A DNA stretch of 64,000 bases from Azadirachta indica (GCA_022749755.1 CM040451.1:8197871-8261870); one strand, 5' to 3'; positions 24,390 through 36,447 are shown, numbered from the stretch's first letter. Translations and numbers: made by a program. Notes: a model not told the origin generated them from the letters alone.

Positions 24390-24904
24390 ATAAACATATT
24401 TTATTTAAGGATACTATGCATTTATGTGTGTAGCAATTATAAATTTAGAATACTTGCTATTTATTATTGTAATCCCTAATTTATATAAGTATCATTAAAG
24501 TAGTTTCTTATTTCTTATAACCTACTAGAACTTACTACAATATATATATATATATGTATGCATGTATGTATGTATGTATAGGAAGTATCAATGGCCTTTT
24601 TTTTTTCCCCAATTTTTTATATTAATTATAGGCTGTTGGATTTAAGTATATCCAATGGTTGAAATTATATCTGATCATATAATTAATACATAACTAATAC
24701 GTCCATAATTAATATATATATTAAATGTAATCTCAACCATTAAATATATCTAGATCAAATAACTTATAATTGACACAGAAAATTTGTATAAAAAAAAGGG
24801 TCCGTTGATCCTTGATCCTGCCCTATATATATATATATATACATATATATAACTAAGGTTGTACATTCGTTCTTGAGAAATAAGAATTTTAGTGTTTTTT
24901 GACA
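24390..24904 (+). repeat. 3' LTR of Copia-3 carrying a nested MITE
   Basis: The LTR halves on either side of the MITE at 24579-24825 match the 5' LTR at 21410-21613. The right half ends near 'gaattttagtgttttttgacaca'. The same LTR end, MITE and TA-repeat are at 11780-12225 in repeat copy 1, so the LTR and the MITE were in place before the composite repeat was duplicated. Confidence 0.65.
24579..24825. mobile_element. MITE nested in the Copia-3 LTR (second copy)
   Basis: The left end is TATAGGAAGTATCAATGG. The right end, reverse-complemented, is TATAGGGCAGGATCAAGGAT, so the inverted termini agree at TATAGG and ATCAA. The interior shares 'tccaatggttgaa.ttatat' and 'aatctcaacc.ttaaat' with the copy at 11924-12143. 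It is non-coding. Confidence 0.6.
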
Positions 24905-24914
24905 CAATCATTGA

Positions 24915-25147
24915 TGGAAATGTTTCGAGAGCTTTTGTTGTAACTAAGACAGATCCGGTTGGAAAAGCTCATTCGATTTGTTACTAGTGTGACAACAAAT
25001 GTTCAATCTGTGTGTCACGTTGTAGTCAACAACAATACAATAGTAAAAATCACATTGAAGTTCGAACATGATTTGCCTATATCAGAAGACAAGATGGACA
25101 AAACAATTAGAAAGGATTTCAAAAAGTTTAATGGATTGACATTTTGA
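24915..25147 (+). pseudogene. Unrecognised coding-like fragment, copy 2
   Basis: The frame from 24959 is open for 62 codons to a TGA at 25145. It reads 'VTTNVQSVCHVVVNNNTIVK', then 'KFEHDLPISEDKMDKTIRKD'. An upstream in-frame ATG at 24915 is separated by a stop. The paired segment at 12245-12480 carries different lesions. The family is not recognised. Its constant position between an LTR end and the minisatellite in both repeat copies suggests it is part of a larger mobile or captured unit. Confidence 0.35.
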
Positions 25148-25295
25148 CAAGCATTCATTTTGATGTGATCAAAATCTTCCAATCAACTATCCTATTGCAT
25201 CCATATTCATTATTTATCACAACATTTATCCTAGTTTTGTGCTCATTTTTTCAATCAACAAATCCAAAATCACTCAAGATCAAATTATTCTTTTC

Positions 25296-25690
25296 TGCAC
25301 GAAACAACAGCATATTTGCTGCTGGTTTCGTTGTTGCATTTTGAAAAAAGAGAAAAAAGAGAGACAACAGCAGAAATTATGCTGCCGTTTTGGTATGCTT
25401 TCTGCACAAATCAACAGCATATTTGCTCCTGGTTTTGTTGCTGTTTTGTGCACAAAACAGCACAAAAACTGCGGCAATTATGCTCTGCACAAAACAACAG
25501 CTTATTTGCTGCTGGTTTTGATGATGATTTTGCGCAAAACAGCAGCATATTTGCTGTTGGTTTTGTTGCTATTTTCTGCACAAAGCAGCCCAGAAACAGC
25601 GGCAAATATGTTGCTGTTTTGGTGTTATTTTCTGCACAAAACAACAACATATTTCCTGTTTATTTTGTTGTTGTTTTATTCACAAAACAA
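25296..25690. repeat. CAG/CTG hairpin minisatellite, copy 2 (undivided)
   Basis: About six imperfect units, each centred on CAGCAGCATATTTGCTGCTG or a close variant and separated by TTCTGCACAAAACAGC-like linkers. Frames on both strands are largely open because the motif avoids stops, so the open frames here (158, 146 and 79 residues) should not be read as genes. Compared with copy 1, it shows the empty site for the Copia-2 insertion near 'cagcccagaaacagcgg' (25585-25602). Confidence 0.78.
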
Positions 25691-25849
25691 TCCCGAAATA
25701 GTAGAAATTATTTGACTGCCTGTTTACAAGATGTTGGATATTGTTTGATAATTTGAGACTAGCTAGTTTACAAGATCTTCGTTTAAAAAATTATTTGATT
25801 TTTAAATCTCATTTTGTTGCCCACTGTTTTGTATAGACTTATGCTTTTT

Positions 25850-27010
25850 TTCACGGGACTGGGGGGTTTGTGAAGTTGGAGACGGGCTTATGAAAGTTCT
25901 TTAGGGTGTTTGTTAGTCAAATATTCCAAGTATAGAGCCAATTACTCTATTTTTTGGAATATGTTTGGTTGTATTAATAACTAGTATCAGAGCTCTAGTG
26001 GTGACAAAATAAGGTTTTGTTAGATTTCTGTGAGGTTATTATTCACGTGAACGGTGAAATTCTTGAATAGTGAAACTTTGTCATCAGTATTGGTTTGTCG
26101 ACAATGGTGTTTCATACACGATGGTTCGCAAGAATAGTCAAAAAAACCATCCTGGGGAAGTCATATTCGAGTGGAAGCGATGGCTGCAGACGGAGAAAAG
26201 ATGACAATTAAAAAGTTTGACGGTATGGATTTTGGCATTTGGAAGATGCAGATTGAATATTATTTGTACTAGAAAAAGATGTATCAACCTCTCTTGGGAG
26301 AGAAACTAGAGGGCAGGTAGGCTTTTTGACAGACAAGGCTTTGAAGTTATTCGACTGGCATTATCCCACAATGCGACAACGATGGGTCTTATGGCGACTC
26401 TCTCTAGTATGTGTGAGAAGCCGTCAGCCTCAAATAAGTTGCACTTCATGAAGCGATTATTTAATTTACAAACGACAAAAGGCGCATCGATGGCTCAACA
26501 TCTAAATGAATCAACACAATCACAACCCACTGAGTTCAGTGGAAATTGAATTCAGTGATAAAGTTCTAGCTGTGATTCTCTTATCATCTCTACCACACAG
26601 TTGGAATGTTACCGTTACAGTCGTCAGCAGTTCATTAGGAAATAGTAAATTAAAATTCGACGATAAGCGAGATCTGTTATTAAGTGAATAAATTCACTGG
26701 AGAGATTCAGGTGAAGCATTAGCCTCCTCAACTTTCCACACAGACTCTAGAGGAAGAACCCCTGACAAAATCGCAATAGATCATTCAATGCTATGACAAA
26801 GGAACAATCATCATTGCACGTGGCAAGACGAGTGATATACTCTCTATGTAACCTCGAATTTAGAGATTATCTTTGCAATAACAGATGCTGATGGAAAATC
26901 AAACCTATGGCACCAAAGGCTTGGTCAGATGAGTAAAAAGAGGATGAAAACACTTCTGTCAAAAAAGAAGCTACTGGCTGCCAACCCTCTTTACAAATAA
27001 TATAAGAAAA
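25850..27010 (+). mobile_element. Copia-4 fragment: LTR end, gag and preintegrase
   Basis: AGTATCAGAGCTC at 25982 is a Copia primer-binding site, so the LTR ends just before it. Gag begins near 26178 ('KMTIKKFDGMDFGIWKMQIE', the usual N-terminal Gag signature). It continues with shifts through 'SVEIEFSDKVLAVILLSSLP' (26535) and 'KFDDKRDLLLSE' (26660). A preintegrase remnant, 'NLWHQRLGQMSKKRMKTLL', lies at 26900-26955. Similarity stops by about 27010. Pol, RNase H and the 3' LTR are missing. Confidence 0.78.
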
Positions 27011-27199
27011 TATGTAAAGTAATTGAGAGGCTATTAATCAGTCTTCTTCTAATATAATTATAAAATTATGAACTTTATATCTTCAATTCTCTTATTATGA
27101 ATGATAGTACATTATTTTAACAAGTGTCAAAGATGCAGGGATGTTCAATACCATAAGTTATATGTTTCTCATCAATAAAAAATTATCTTCAAGAAAAAC

Positions 27200-27370
27200 A
27201 ACAGCTTATCTGTAGCTTATTCTGCTTATTGCTTTTGTTCAGTTCACAAAACCTTCTACTGGTACTGGTAATGCCATAAATACCGTTAGGAGGACTTCAT
27301 TTGCTGCTGTTTCATGGTATAAATTGCTACTGTTTGTCTTTCACTTTGCAGCAAAATCTCTGAAGCTTAC
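27200..27370. repeat. Short CTG/CAG-rich block
   Basis: Contains 'acaacagcttatctgtagct', 'tttgctgctgtttcatgg' and 'ttgcagcaaaatctctgaag', the same word bias as the blocks at 12.6 and 25.3 kb. It looks like a more decayed member of that family. No gene. Confidence 0.4.
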
Positions 27371-28366
27371 TGTTTTTTTTCATCTGCAATCTGTTTTATT
27401 ATTAATATATTATTTTACTTAAAAAACAAAGTATTGTATTAAAAAAATGGTAAATTATATTCAATACATGCCTCTTGTACTTTCTCTTTTTTCTTATAAA
27501 AATAAAAATATTACAATGACTACTAAATTGGATCAATCACAGATCTCTAGTACCTATTTGTTTTTATTTTTATTAAAGTTTTCACACATTCTAACACATA
27601 AACAGTGACATCACTCTCACCTATATATATGAGCAGTAATTTAAGATACGACACGATTATTTAACACTAATTTAATACTATTACACGGATACGAATTTAA
27701 AAAATTTGATATGGATAATAATTGTGCCGTATTCATGTCGACACAATTATTATTCGTGTCATATTGACGTTTGACCTGCAAGACACAATTTTCATTTAAA
27801 ACACAATAATTATATCCTAAATACATAATCATATCTTAAACGAATATATTTTAATAAAATAAAAATATATATATATATAATATAACTTTTTTTTATAATA
27901 AATAGTCCCCTAATATAAAGATTTAATTACCCAATACATATTATGTTTCATAAAATACGTTATCTTTAATATCTTAAGGATGTCAATGATAATAACTAAG
28001 TTAAACTTAACTCATAGTCACACAATTTTTTACCTTTTACTTTCGATTCTTTCTTCACAGCCACCGACCTCAATCCCAAATCTCAGCCTGCTGAGTCTTC
28101 ACAAAAACACCAACCCAAACATCCCACTCTTACTACAAGGCTCCGATCAATTCTTCGTCTCCATTCACTGTCGTAATCTCTCCGACTCTATTTTATATTA
28201 TTTAAGGTAAATTCTTATTTTAATACAATTTAGCTTTCGTATGGAGGGTTTAGCCATGGCAGCATTTATGGTTTTGATATATATTAAGCAATTGCATGCC
28301 CAAAAAAATTGGCCAATTGATTTAGTTAAAAAACAATTGTCAAAACATAATTTTACATTTTTTTGT

Positions 28367-28399
<33 letters not shown>

Positions 28400-29935
28400 G
28401 TATATATATATGCCTTTCTATATATTACATATATGAATGCTTCTTTAATTGCAATATTTTTAATTGTTTTAATTGTTCTAATTAATTAATTATGAATAAA
28501 TAGATATAGTATTTTTAAATTACAAACACAAAATTAGTACTAATTAATAATTCTTTTTAACTCATTTGGTTGGTATATTTTAAATGTAGATATGTATATA
28601 TTGATAAGCAATTCATGAAGGCACTCGGTGTAGTGGCTAAGGTATTAGAAAATAGAATGCATAATATGCAAATTAATGACACAGCAAGCAGAAGTTAATG
28701 AAATGCATTTTTCTTTTGTCTCTTTGAGATTTATTTGATTAAAATATTATTTGTTTCTTTGATTATTTTTATGATAGTTGTTTAAGATAGATCTTTATGT
28801 TTTTATGATATGACTATATTATAATATTTGACCTCCAAATTGAGCATTAAGTTTGGGGAGAGTCGCAACTAAATTTTTTATATAATTGGTTTAATTTTTT
28901 TTTGTTCCTTATGATATTTATAATTTATTTTTGTTATTATTACAGAAAACATCAATGCCAAACTAGATAACTTTGTTGGAGAGATAATAAACTTGAATAT
29001 CACTAGTGTTTCATCGTCCAAAAGTAGTTAGTAGTTCTTAGTTGTTATTTAAAAAATTGATATTTGAGTTTGTGGATGATTATGTTATAAATATTATTTG
29101 TTACTTGGAAAGTTGATATTTAAGACAATTTATATTATTATTTGTTAGTTGTTTATGGATGATGAATCTATTATTTATATTGTTATTTGTAAATTATAAT
29201 TTAAAAGAATTAAAATTTGTGTTTTTTTCCACTTAAAAATTTAAATGGATAGTATATGCCTTAAGTGAGTTGCATTTGTGTATTAAACGAATCATATTCG
29301 TATCGTAAACAAATCGGTCTAAACAATAATTATATTTTAAATTAATAATCATGTCTTTAACAAATAATTGTATTTTAAATGAATAATCGTATTTAAACGA
29401 ATAAATGAGTAATTGTATTTAAACAAATTGTGTATAAATAAACTAGTCGTATTTGATTTTAAAAAGATTGATACAAACAATAAACGATCATAACCGTGTC
29501 AAACAAATATTAAATATATCGATATAAATATGATGTGTTTGTTTGAATTACAATCCCTACCTATATATAAACAAAAATTAAAAAATTTTATAAAGATGGT
29601 GTGAAGAGAAATGAACTCTTTAATCTTTAAATTTTACTAAGAAAGAACAATTAAACTATAGAGTATCTACTATATTTACCCTAATCTTAAGCTTGGGGAT
29701 TACTTAAAAAAAAAAATACAAAATATCACCTTGTTTTTATCAATTAATTAAACTAATTCCTATCTTTCAGAATTGAGTAGTTATGATGATCAACTTTTGA
29801 ATTATGATTATTATGATAACAATTAGATATTGACCTTTCCAAAAACACATTTTTGGATGGTTGGATTTGAAATGTTCTGAAAAAATATAAACAAATAAAA
29901 AGATTAAAAAAAAAAGAGACGAGAAAGAGAATGTT
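27370..29935. other. Intergenic AT-rich DNA, possible transposon remnants
   Basis: No gene recognised. Segments 27640-27800 and 29260-29560 share a vocabulary of 'gatacgacacgatta', 'cgtgtca' and 'attcgtatcg' in opposite orientation, as in the ends of a decayed TIR element, but I could not define termini. The frame at 28241-28489 runs through a TA/TATG microsatellite and is not credible as a gene. Confidence 0.35.
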
Positions 29936-31533
29936 TTACACTGAATTATAAGGTAAAGACGTGGATGTTTCCTATGAAATATTTTCAAATAGATTTACTT
30001 CTATAGATTATTCAAATAGGAGATGCCAACAGATATCATATCTTACCTTACCAAGAAAAGATTTGCTTAATAGAGATTATTGTTATTTTATTGATCTGTC
30101 ATTATTTATATTATTTTTATATGTACATGGCTGACAAATTAATGTATTCTATCGAGGACTGAGTTATTAAAAAAAATTAACAATTAATTAATTTTAGACT
30201 GAATTAAAAGGCAAGGAAGACTCGATATAAAAAAAAAAAAAAAAAAAAAGGAAGACAAAGACTCGGATGTTTTTGAAATGTTTATAAAGTAGTTTTCATC
30301 AACAATTGACATTAAATTTTTTATACTCTTACTTGTATGAAATGAATTAAATGTTTTAAATTAATTGCATGAATTATATATATATATATATATATGGCTA
30401 TTTGATTACCTGAAAACATTAATGTAAATAGATTATTGTAATTGATATATTGATTTATTATTATTAATTATTTTAAGTAAACAGACTATAGAGTCTGTTT
30501 GTTTTATTTAAAATATAAAGTAGTATAAATTTTGAATAAATATAACATCTAAATATAAATATTTATATATTGATAATTTTACTTAATATGGTCATAAATT
30601 TATTTATTTGTAATTTTAAAAGTACTCTTACAAAATTTATTCATTTCTTAATATATAAAAAATAAAAATATTATTCAAATTTATGTAGATTAATTTATAT
30701 ATTTTTTATTTATTTATATTTCAAATTTATTTAAATTTTAAATAAAAGAATAAACAAATCATAGTGTAAATTACAAATAAATTAATCTATGTGAAAAAAT
30801 TATTCTATGTGAAATACTAAAAGTCAATAAATTTAACTTAAAATGTGTTTTACATAGTTAGGTGAAAAGGATTGGTTTCTCTCTCTCATTTCTTAATATA
30901 TAAAAAATAAAAATATAATTAATGTGTTTTACATAGTACAATATTTAATTAATGAATAATATTTTTATTTTTATTTTTATTTAAAATAATTCATAATATT
31001 GTACTATGAGAATTCATAATCAATAAAAATATTATGTGGCAACACTCAGCATCCATTCTTATATGATATTGTTCTCTTTGATGGCTACTTCGCGTCATGC
31101 TAATTATTCTATTATTTTTTTCTAAAAGAATTTAATGTTGATTAATTTATCTCATTTATCTGAACCTGTATCTATTCATGTGTCGAAGAAGTCTTGATGC
31201 TTACGTCTTACGCTTTTAGAAATTAGAGCATTGATTATCATTTAATAACAATATTTTTTCTCTTATAATATATATTTCTCTTATAGTGTAGTCCTTATTA
31301 ATATTATAAAAAGATATCGTATCTTAATTTTCTTCACGATATTTAACACTTCTAAGATCAAAGGCAAGAACGTTTCACCTGATCTTGATCTTGGCTGGAC
31401 GCACACGACTTTCAATATATTAAAGAAGGAACTTATTACTAGAATTTCTAATTAATACGGACTTTACCAAACAGAATTTATTGATACATAATGGAAATGG
31501 ATTCAAAAGGATATTTAGGAATACAAATAATGT
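29936..31533. repeat. Downstream flank of BBE-like copy B (partner 3580-5220)
   Basis: Roughly collinear with the flank of copy A from 'ctgaattataaggtaaagac' onward. The two units are offset by about 26.3 kb. The part from 31070 ('atgatattgtt.tctttgatggctact') also resembles the flanks of C and D. A stem-loop with 14-bp perfect arms lies at 30932-31008. No gene. Confidence 0.7.
30932..31008. repeat. 14-bp perfect inverted repeat (hairpin)
   Basis: The arms CATAGTACAATATT (30932-30945) and AATATTGTACTATG (30995-31008) are exact reverse complements around a 49-bp AT-rich loop. I did not find it in the equivalent flank of copy A, so it may be a tiny inserted MITE remnant. It lies too far from the stop codon of B to be an obvious 3'-end signal. 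Confidence 0.55.
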
Positions 31534-33202
31534 CTAATCATCTTTCATATTTCTCAAAGATGAAAGTGGTGGGATGCTTTGCTCATGTCTAAAGAAATTA
31601 CTAGGATCGACCATAGTTTTTCACATGAACCAACCTTTTGAAATTGTTCTTGAAATATTTCTTGCCCCAAATGCTAGCCTGCTTGTAGCTGGTGGGACTT
31701 TTCTTATTTGATCCGATGTCAAGATCCCTGTAATTTACATATGCTTCTCGAGGATTCTTGGAAACATAGGGAGTCATGTAACTGTAAAACCTTCTGATCC
31801 AATCTATGTACCTTTGAGATTCTCCATCTTCTCCCCAAGCCACAGTGTACAAAATTTTGAATAAGTTACCAGCTCTATGTGGGAAAGGAACAGCGGATTC
31901 TCGAATCTCACTCATTTTCCCACCATAAGGAATAAACACTATAGCAGCACTCTGTCCCTCTTCTTCGTAGAACTTATCGTATATTCCCTGAAAAATATTT
32001 TCGGGAATAGGCTCCTTCACATAGTCAGATTTTATTTTGAAGAAACCTTTGGAGGTAGAATTCCGGCTAAGCAATACATCCAAGGAATCTCCAGTTTGAA
32101 ATCCAGCATAGTGGAGGACTGATTGAATCCAACTCATTTCGGTGCAGTCTTCTTTCACCAAGCCAAGCTCAGGGAAGCTTTGCTGCATCAATGGAAGAAG
32201 CCTATTAATCCCACCAAGAAACAGGGACTCGAATACAGCTATCATTGTTGTGTTTCCTTCTATACTTGAGTTCCTAATGCTAGCTAAGACGACGTCGATA
32301 AATAAATCATCAGGAAGCTTACTGGCAAGATACTGCCACCTGTGAATGATCTTCGTCGCATTTTGTGCAAGAGTTCGTAAGACTGTAAATGTAGTTACAG
32401 TTGATGGGACAGTAACTAGCTTTAATTTCCATGCAACGACGACTCCAAAGTTACCTCCACCACCTCCGCGGATGGCCCAAAATAGATCTTCTCCCATTGA
32501 TTTTCTATCAAGAAGTCTACCTTTAGCATCGATTAACTGTGCATCAACAATGTTATCAGCAGCAAGGCCAAATTTACGGAACATGAAGCCATACCCTCCA
32601 CCACTAAAATATCCACCAAGACCCACAGTAGGACAAACTCCTGCTGGAAAGGCCAGAGTTTTACTTTTCTCAGCAATTCTATAATATAGTTGGCCAATAG
32701 TGGCACCAGATTGAACCCATGCCGTTTTCTCTTCAGCGTCTACACTGATTGAGCTAAGATTAATCAGATCAACAATGACAAACGGCACATGAGAAACGTA
32801 AGATAGACCCTCAAAGTCATGACCGCCACTTCGAACCCTAATTTCCAGGCCATGCTTTTGGGAGCATTTAATGGTTGCCCGAATGTGGAATACATGAAGT
32901 GGTGTGACGATGACTTGAGGTTTTGGGGTGTTGGGCGTCAAGAATCTAAAGTTCTGAATGGGAGACTCCAAGACGGATAAATATGAGGAATTGTTTTGGG
33001 TGTAAATCACTTTAGAAATGGAGGAGGAGTTCTCAGAGTGCAGAGAAAGGCATTTAAGAAAATCCTCAAGATGAGCGTCGGCTGAACTCGCATGAGCGTC
33101 CGGAGAAGTTGCATGCTGGTCAGCCGAAGTAACCTTACAATGAAAAGATAATATAAGAACAAAAACAAAGGGAAGGATTATTGAAGAGCTAGAAGACTTC
33201 AT
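31534..33202 (-). pseudogene. BBE-like FAD-linked oxidase, copy B, nearly intact with a terminal frameshift
   Basis: The best preserved copy. From the ATG at 33202 it gives 533 residues to a TGA... stop at 31601. A signal peptide covers about residues 1-27. The likely N-terminal disulphide is Cys51-Cys113. The FAD-binding type 4 domain spans about 90-262, with His128 in RSGGHDFEG and Cys190 in GVCPTVG, the two FAD attachment residues of the family. Val193, at Cys+3, is the residue that permits reaction with oxygen in characterised members. The BBE domain is near 475, with Tyr491 in NYRDLDIG at the position of the catalytic Tyr of cannabinoid synthases. At 31617-31621 there are five T's where A, C and D have four. 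This shifts the frame after LVHVK and replaces the conserved DP.NFFRHEQSIPP tail, whose old stop is at 31534. It is intronless. The substrate cannot be deduced; an apoplastic or vacuolar oxidase is the family expectation. The lesion is either real or a homopolymer error. Confidence 0.88.
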
Positions 33203-33233
33203 TTCTGGTGATGTTTTGGTGTATAAAACCTCC

Positions 33234-33302
33234 TTATTTATAGTAATGAGAGAGGGTATCTCGTTCAGCATTCAGGAAATGTGAACATATTTCCATAGTC
33301 AA
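33234..33302 (-). promoter_or_regulatory. Proximal promoter of BBE-like copy B
   Basis: W-box TTGACT at 33297-33302, near-palindrome at 33263-33286 and TATA box CTATAAATAA at 33234-33243, only about 32 bp from the ATG. With usual TATA-to-start spacing the leader would be almost absent. An in-frame upstream ATG at 33271 lies beyond the TATA box, so it was not chosen as the start. Confidence 0.62.
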
Positions 33303-34685
33303 CCAAATCTTCCTTTTCTTTTCAGATCTCAAAAAATACGTGAGAGTGAAGCATCTAGCCTTCAGATTTTGTAATATAATATGGCTTTAATTTTGACATT
33401 TATGGTTTAGTTGACTACGTCGAGTTTCCTCGATGATTCATAAAAATGTTAGCATGGGATTTACTCCAACTTATAAAATTATTATATTGCTTGTCGTCAA
33501 TGCATACACCTTCGCCGAAGCATCCCTTCAACGTTTCAAATTGGATTTCTCTATTTCAACATAATTAAATTTTATATATGTAATTAATTCATTTTTGTAA
33601 TACACATGTAAGGTGAAGTTTTAGCTATTCGATAAAAATCAGTTCATTAGTTTATAAATGGTGCAAAATTTTGTGGATAGAATAAAGGATCTTAATTCTA
33701 AGCTATACACACATAGTTAAAGGAGATGTAATTAAGTTGCAATGTCTCATTCTATGATCTATTTGTAGGTATTTTTATCTCATATTACGAGAGGTCGTCA
33801 TAGGCTCTCACACTGCTCGGCTACTAATGGTGATATTTACATTCCACATATTGTGTAATAACACATCACTGATTAGCTCAACCCATCATAACGATAAAAG
33901 TTAAAATATTTTGTAAATTATCGTCTTATAATATTCATTAATGATGTTAATAAATTTGACTTGGCTTTGTTGGTTGCTTATTAATATGAGTGTTTGTCAT
34001 TTCAGTGCTACATCTCTTGCTTGTAACAATAGCAATATTATTTAGATTACTCACAAGTTTTCAATGAATGCACCAAACATATTAAAGTTGATTGTCAATT
34101 CAATCTTCAACAATATAACTTACTATACTATCACTCATCGTTCAGTTTTATTCTCTAATAGTTCAAGAAATATACATTTTAATTAATCACCTTGTTTAAC
34201 TCTGTTTCAAATTTTTTTAATATTTTATAATTTATCTCACTCTTTCAACCCGATGGAGTGAGTCCTTTGCTACCTGACCACTTGGTTGTTGGATTACATT
34301 TGTACTTCAACGAGTCCAAAATCAAGATTTGCTTGTGTGATTTTACATATATATACTATACAAGGAAAAATAAATTATACACTATTTCCCATCAGAAAAC
34401 ACTACCAAAAAATAACTGATAAATAGGTTATTAAATAAACACTACAAGCAAATAAAATTTTCATCATCATATCACTAATCAATTTATAGAAAAGATCGAT
34501 CGGTTATATGTTAATAGATTTTTTTTCTTACATCAATAAACCATAAGTATAAATGTCAAAAATTTAAAAAGTTTTATCTTATTGTACGATAAATTATTTT
34601 TTTCTATTTGCATAATTTATGAATTTGAGCTAACCTAGTCAGTCTAAAATTTTTTATTTTGTCATGACTAGCTTCCTAAAAAATA
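33303..34685. other. Upstream flank of copy B and intergenic DNA
   Basis: 33340-33560 shares 'gtgaagcatctagcct', 'ttgacta.gtcg.gtttcc' and 'caccttcgccgaa' with the other copies. 33640-33790 ('tttataaatggtgcaaaa', 'ggatagaataaag') is a dispersed repeat also found at 35390-35640 and 40060-40580. No gene. Confidence 0.5.
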
Positions 34686-34689
34686 ATTA

Positions 34690-35116
34690 GTGTCCGTTTG
34701 GTTTGAATTTTTTATTGGTCAAAAAGGCTTTTTTTTTAATGATAAAATCTCTTTTCAAATTTTTTAATGTCGTTTGATTGATAATGAAAAAGAGTTTTTT
34801 AGAATTAAAAAAACTATTTTCCTTCTATTGGAAGAAGCCCAAAATTTGGGCTTTTGGCAGTAAAGTTTCTCTACCTTTTTTAAAAAGTAAAATTGTCTAA
34901 AATACCCTTACTTTATTTTAAAAATTCTACGTTGTTTCTTTAAAATAAAACATTAAAAATTTGTTTATTAAAGTAATTACTCAAATTTTCTCAAAAGTCA
35001 TTTGTAACAACCAAAAGATTAATAAACTTTTGTTAAAACTCTACTAATAAAAGTTTTACGGGTAAAAGCTCTACTGTAAAAAGCTCTATTTGAAAAGTTA
35101 TACCAAACGGATCCTT
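34690..35116. mobile_element. MITE with GTCCGTTTGG ends, copy 1
   Basis: The left end GTCCGTTTGGTTTGAA and the right end CCAAACGGATCC are inverted repeats. The interior holds 'aattttttattggtcaaaaaggc' and 'aaaagttatacc'. A related shorter copy is at 41405-41706. Flanks read AATTAG and TTAATT, so a TTA/TAA target is possible, which would suit PIF/Harbinger, but this is not secure. Non-coding. Confidence 0.6.
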
Positions 35117-36414
35117 AATTATTTAGAATGCATATAAAAGAAAATATGATTATATGCTTTTGAATGATATAAAAAAAATCTTAAAAGACTATATTCCCTA
35201 AGCAAATATAAATTTGTCAAGTGAAATTAAAAAAAATCGATAGTCTTAAGTAAAATATAAATTATGTCAATTCAAAATTAAAAGAGTTAATAGTTTTAAT
35301 TATTCTCCTTCTTTTTCTTAAAAATTAATAGTACAATTTTGGTCCCTAGGTATGGTTTTGGTTATTTGGAACACATTTGACATTATTAAGTCATCCTGAA
35401 TTCATTAATTTTATAAATGGTGTAAAAATTTACAGACTAAATAAAAGTCTTAATTCTATTTTTAAGTAAGATGCAATGTATCATTCAATCATCCATTTTT
35501 AAGTATTTTGGTATCTCATATTAATTTTGATCAATCTACCTATAACATCTAGTTTACCGTCACTCATTTTTACTAGAAATTGAAATAAAAATTATAGACA
35601 AAGAAAGAAATAGATATAAAATAGAAATAACATTTCTATAGATATAGAAGATTGTATTGATCCAAATTAAATAGAGTAAAATAATTATAATATAATTGAA
35701 AGACATTTAGTTCTTTTATATGTCATAAAAAGATGCATCACATCAAAAACTCTTTTTGAAATATAAAAATTAATTAAAATGTGAAAATTATAAAAAATAT
35801 ATGAGACCAAAAAGGACAAAAATGTAATTCCATAACTGAAAATTATCTTTCATTTATAGTTTATTTGTGCTAGCTTCCTTAACAAAGATATATATGTATC
35901 AATTGCACAATCTATTTCGTAAACAACAATAGCTTATTTTTCATTTGTTTTCTTGATTGAGTATTCTATTTGTAAACAAAAAAAAAAAAAAAAAAAAAAG
36001 CGACTCAATTTTAAGATTTAAGTAGAGTAGCTATAACTTTTATTCGATAGGAGGGTTATCAATAATATTATTTTATTTATTTATTTTTATATTCATTATC
36101 ATTAATAGTAAATTGGATGATACTTGGTATCTCCTATTCATTTTGGCCTCTTTATTCTGTAAGATTTTGGATCTTCAATGCTAACCTATTTATTCGCATT
36201 CATCTTGGCTCCTTGATTATGAATTCTATAACCCAAATCATCATGGCATCTAATTCGTGTATGATATTCTCGACCTTGATCGCTACTAGCTTCACATGAT
36301 TTTATGAATTTTTAACAATTATTAATCTATCTATTCTTTGGTCGAAGAAGTCTTGATGCTTACCTCTTACATTTAGAAATTAGTGTAGTTATTATTATTT
36401 TAGAACACCAATTT

Positions 36415-36440
<26 letters not shown>
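35117..36440. other. Intergenic DNA and downstream flank of copy C
   Basis: 35390-35640 is a member of the dispersed 'tataaatggtgtaaaa' repeat and shows the empty site for the hAT-type MITE found at 40218. From 36010 ('aattttaagatttaagtagag') to 36420 it matches flanks of copies D (46365-46500) and A (4700-5030). A 20-bp A tract lies at 35980-35999. No gene. Confidence 0.5.

Positions 36441-36447
<7 letters not shown>

Noticed and set aside
25239..25756. Long overlapping open frames on both strands (up to 158 residues)
   Set aside because: They lie in the CAG/CTG hairpin array, whose units simply lack stop codons. The peptides are low-complexity and differ by frame, not conserved as protein.
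28241..28489. 82-codon frame at 28.2-28.5 kb
   Set aside because: Half of it is a TATA/TATG microsatellite translated as Tyr/Ile/Met. No homologue is recognisable.
32346..32684. Plus-strand frame opposite BBE-like copy B
   Set aside because: It is the antisense of the Gly-rich FAD domain. The same shadow appears opposite copies A and C and has no family resemblance.
33203..33271. Upstream in-frame ATG extending copy B by 23 codons
   Set aside because: It lies beyond the TATA box, and the signal peptide starts cleanly at 33202. Paralogues begin there too.
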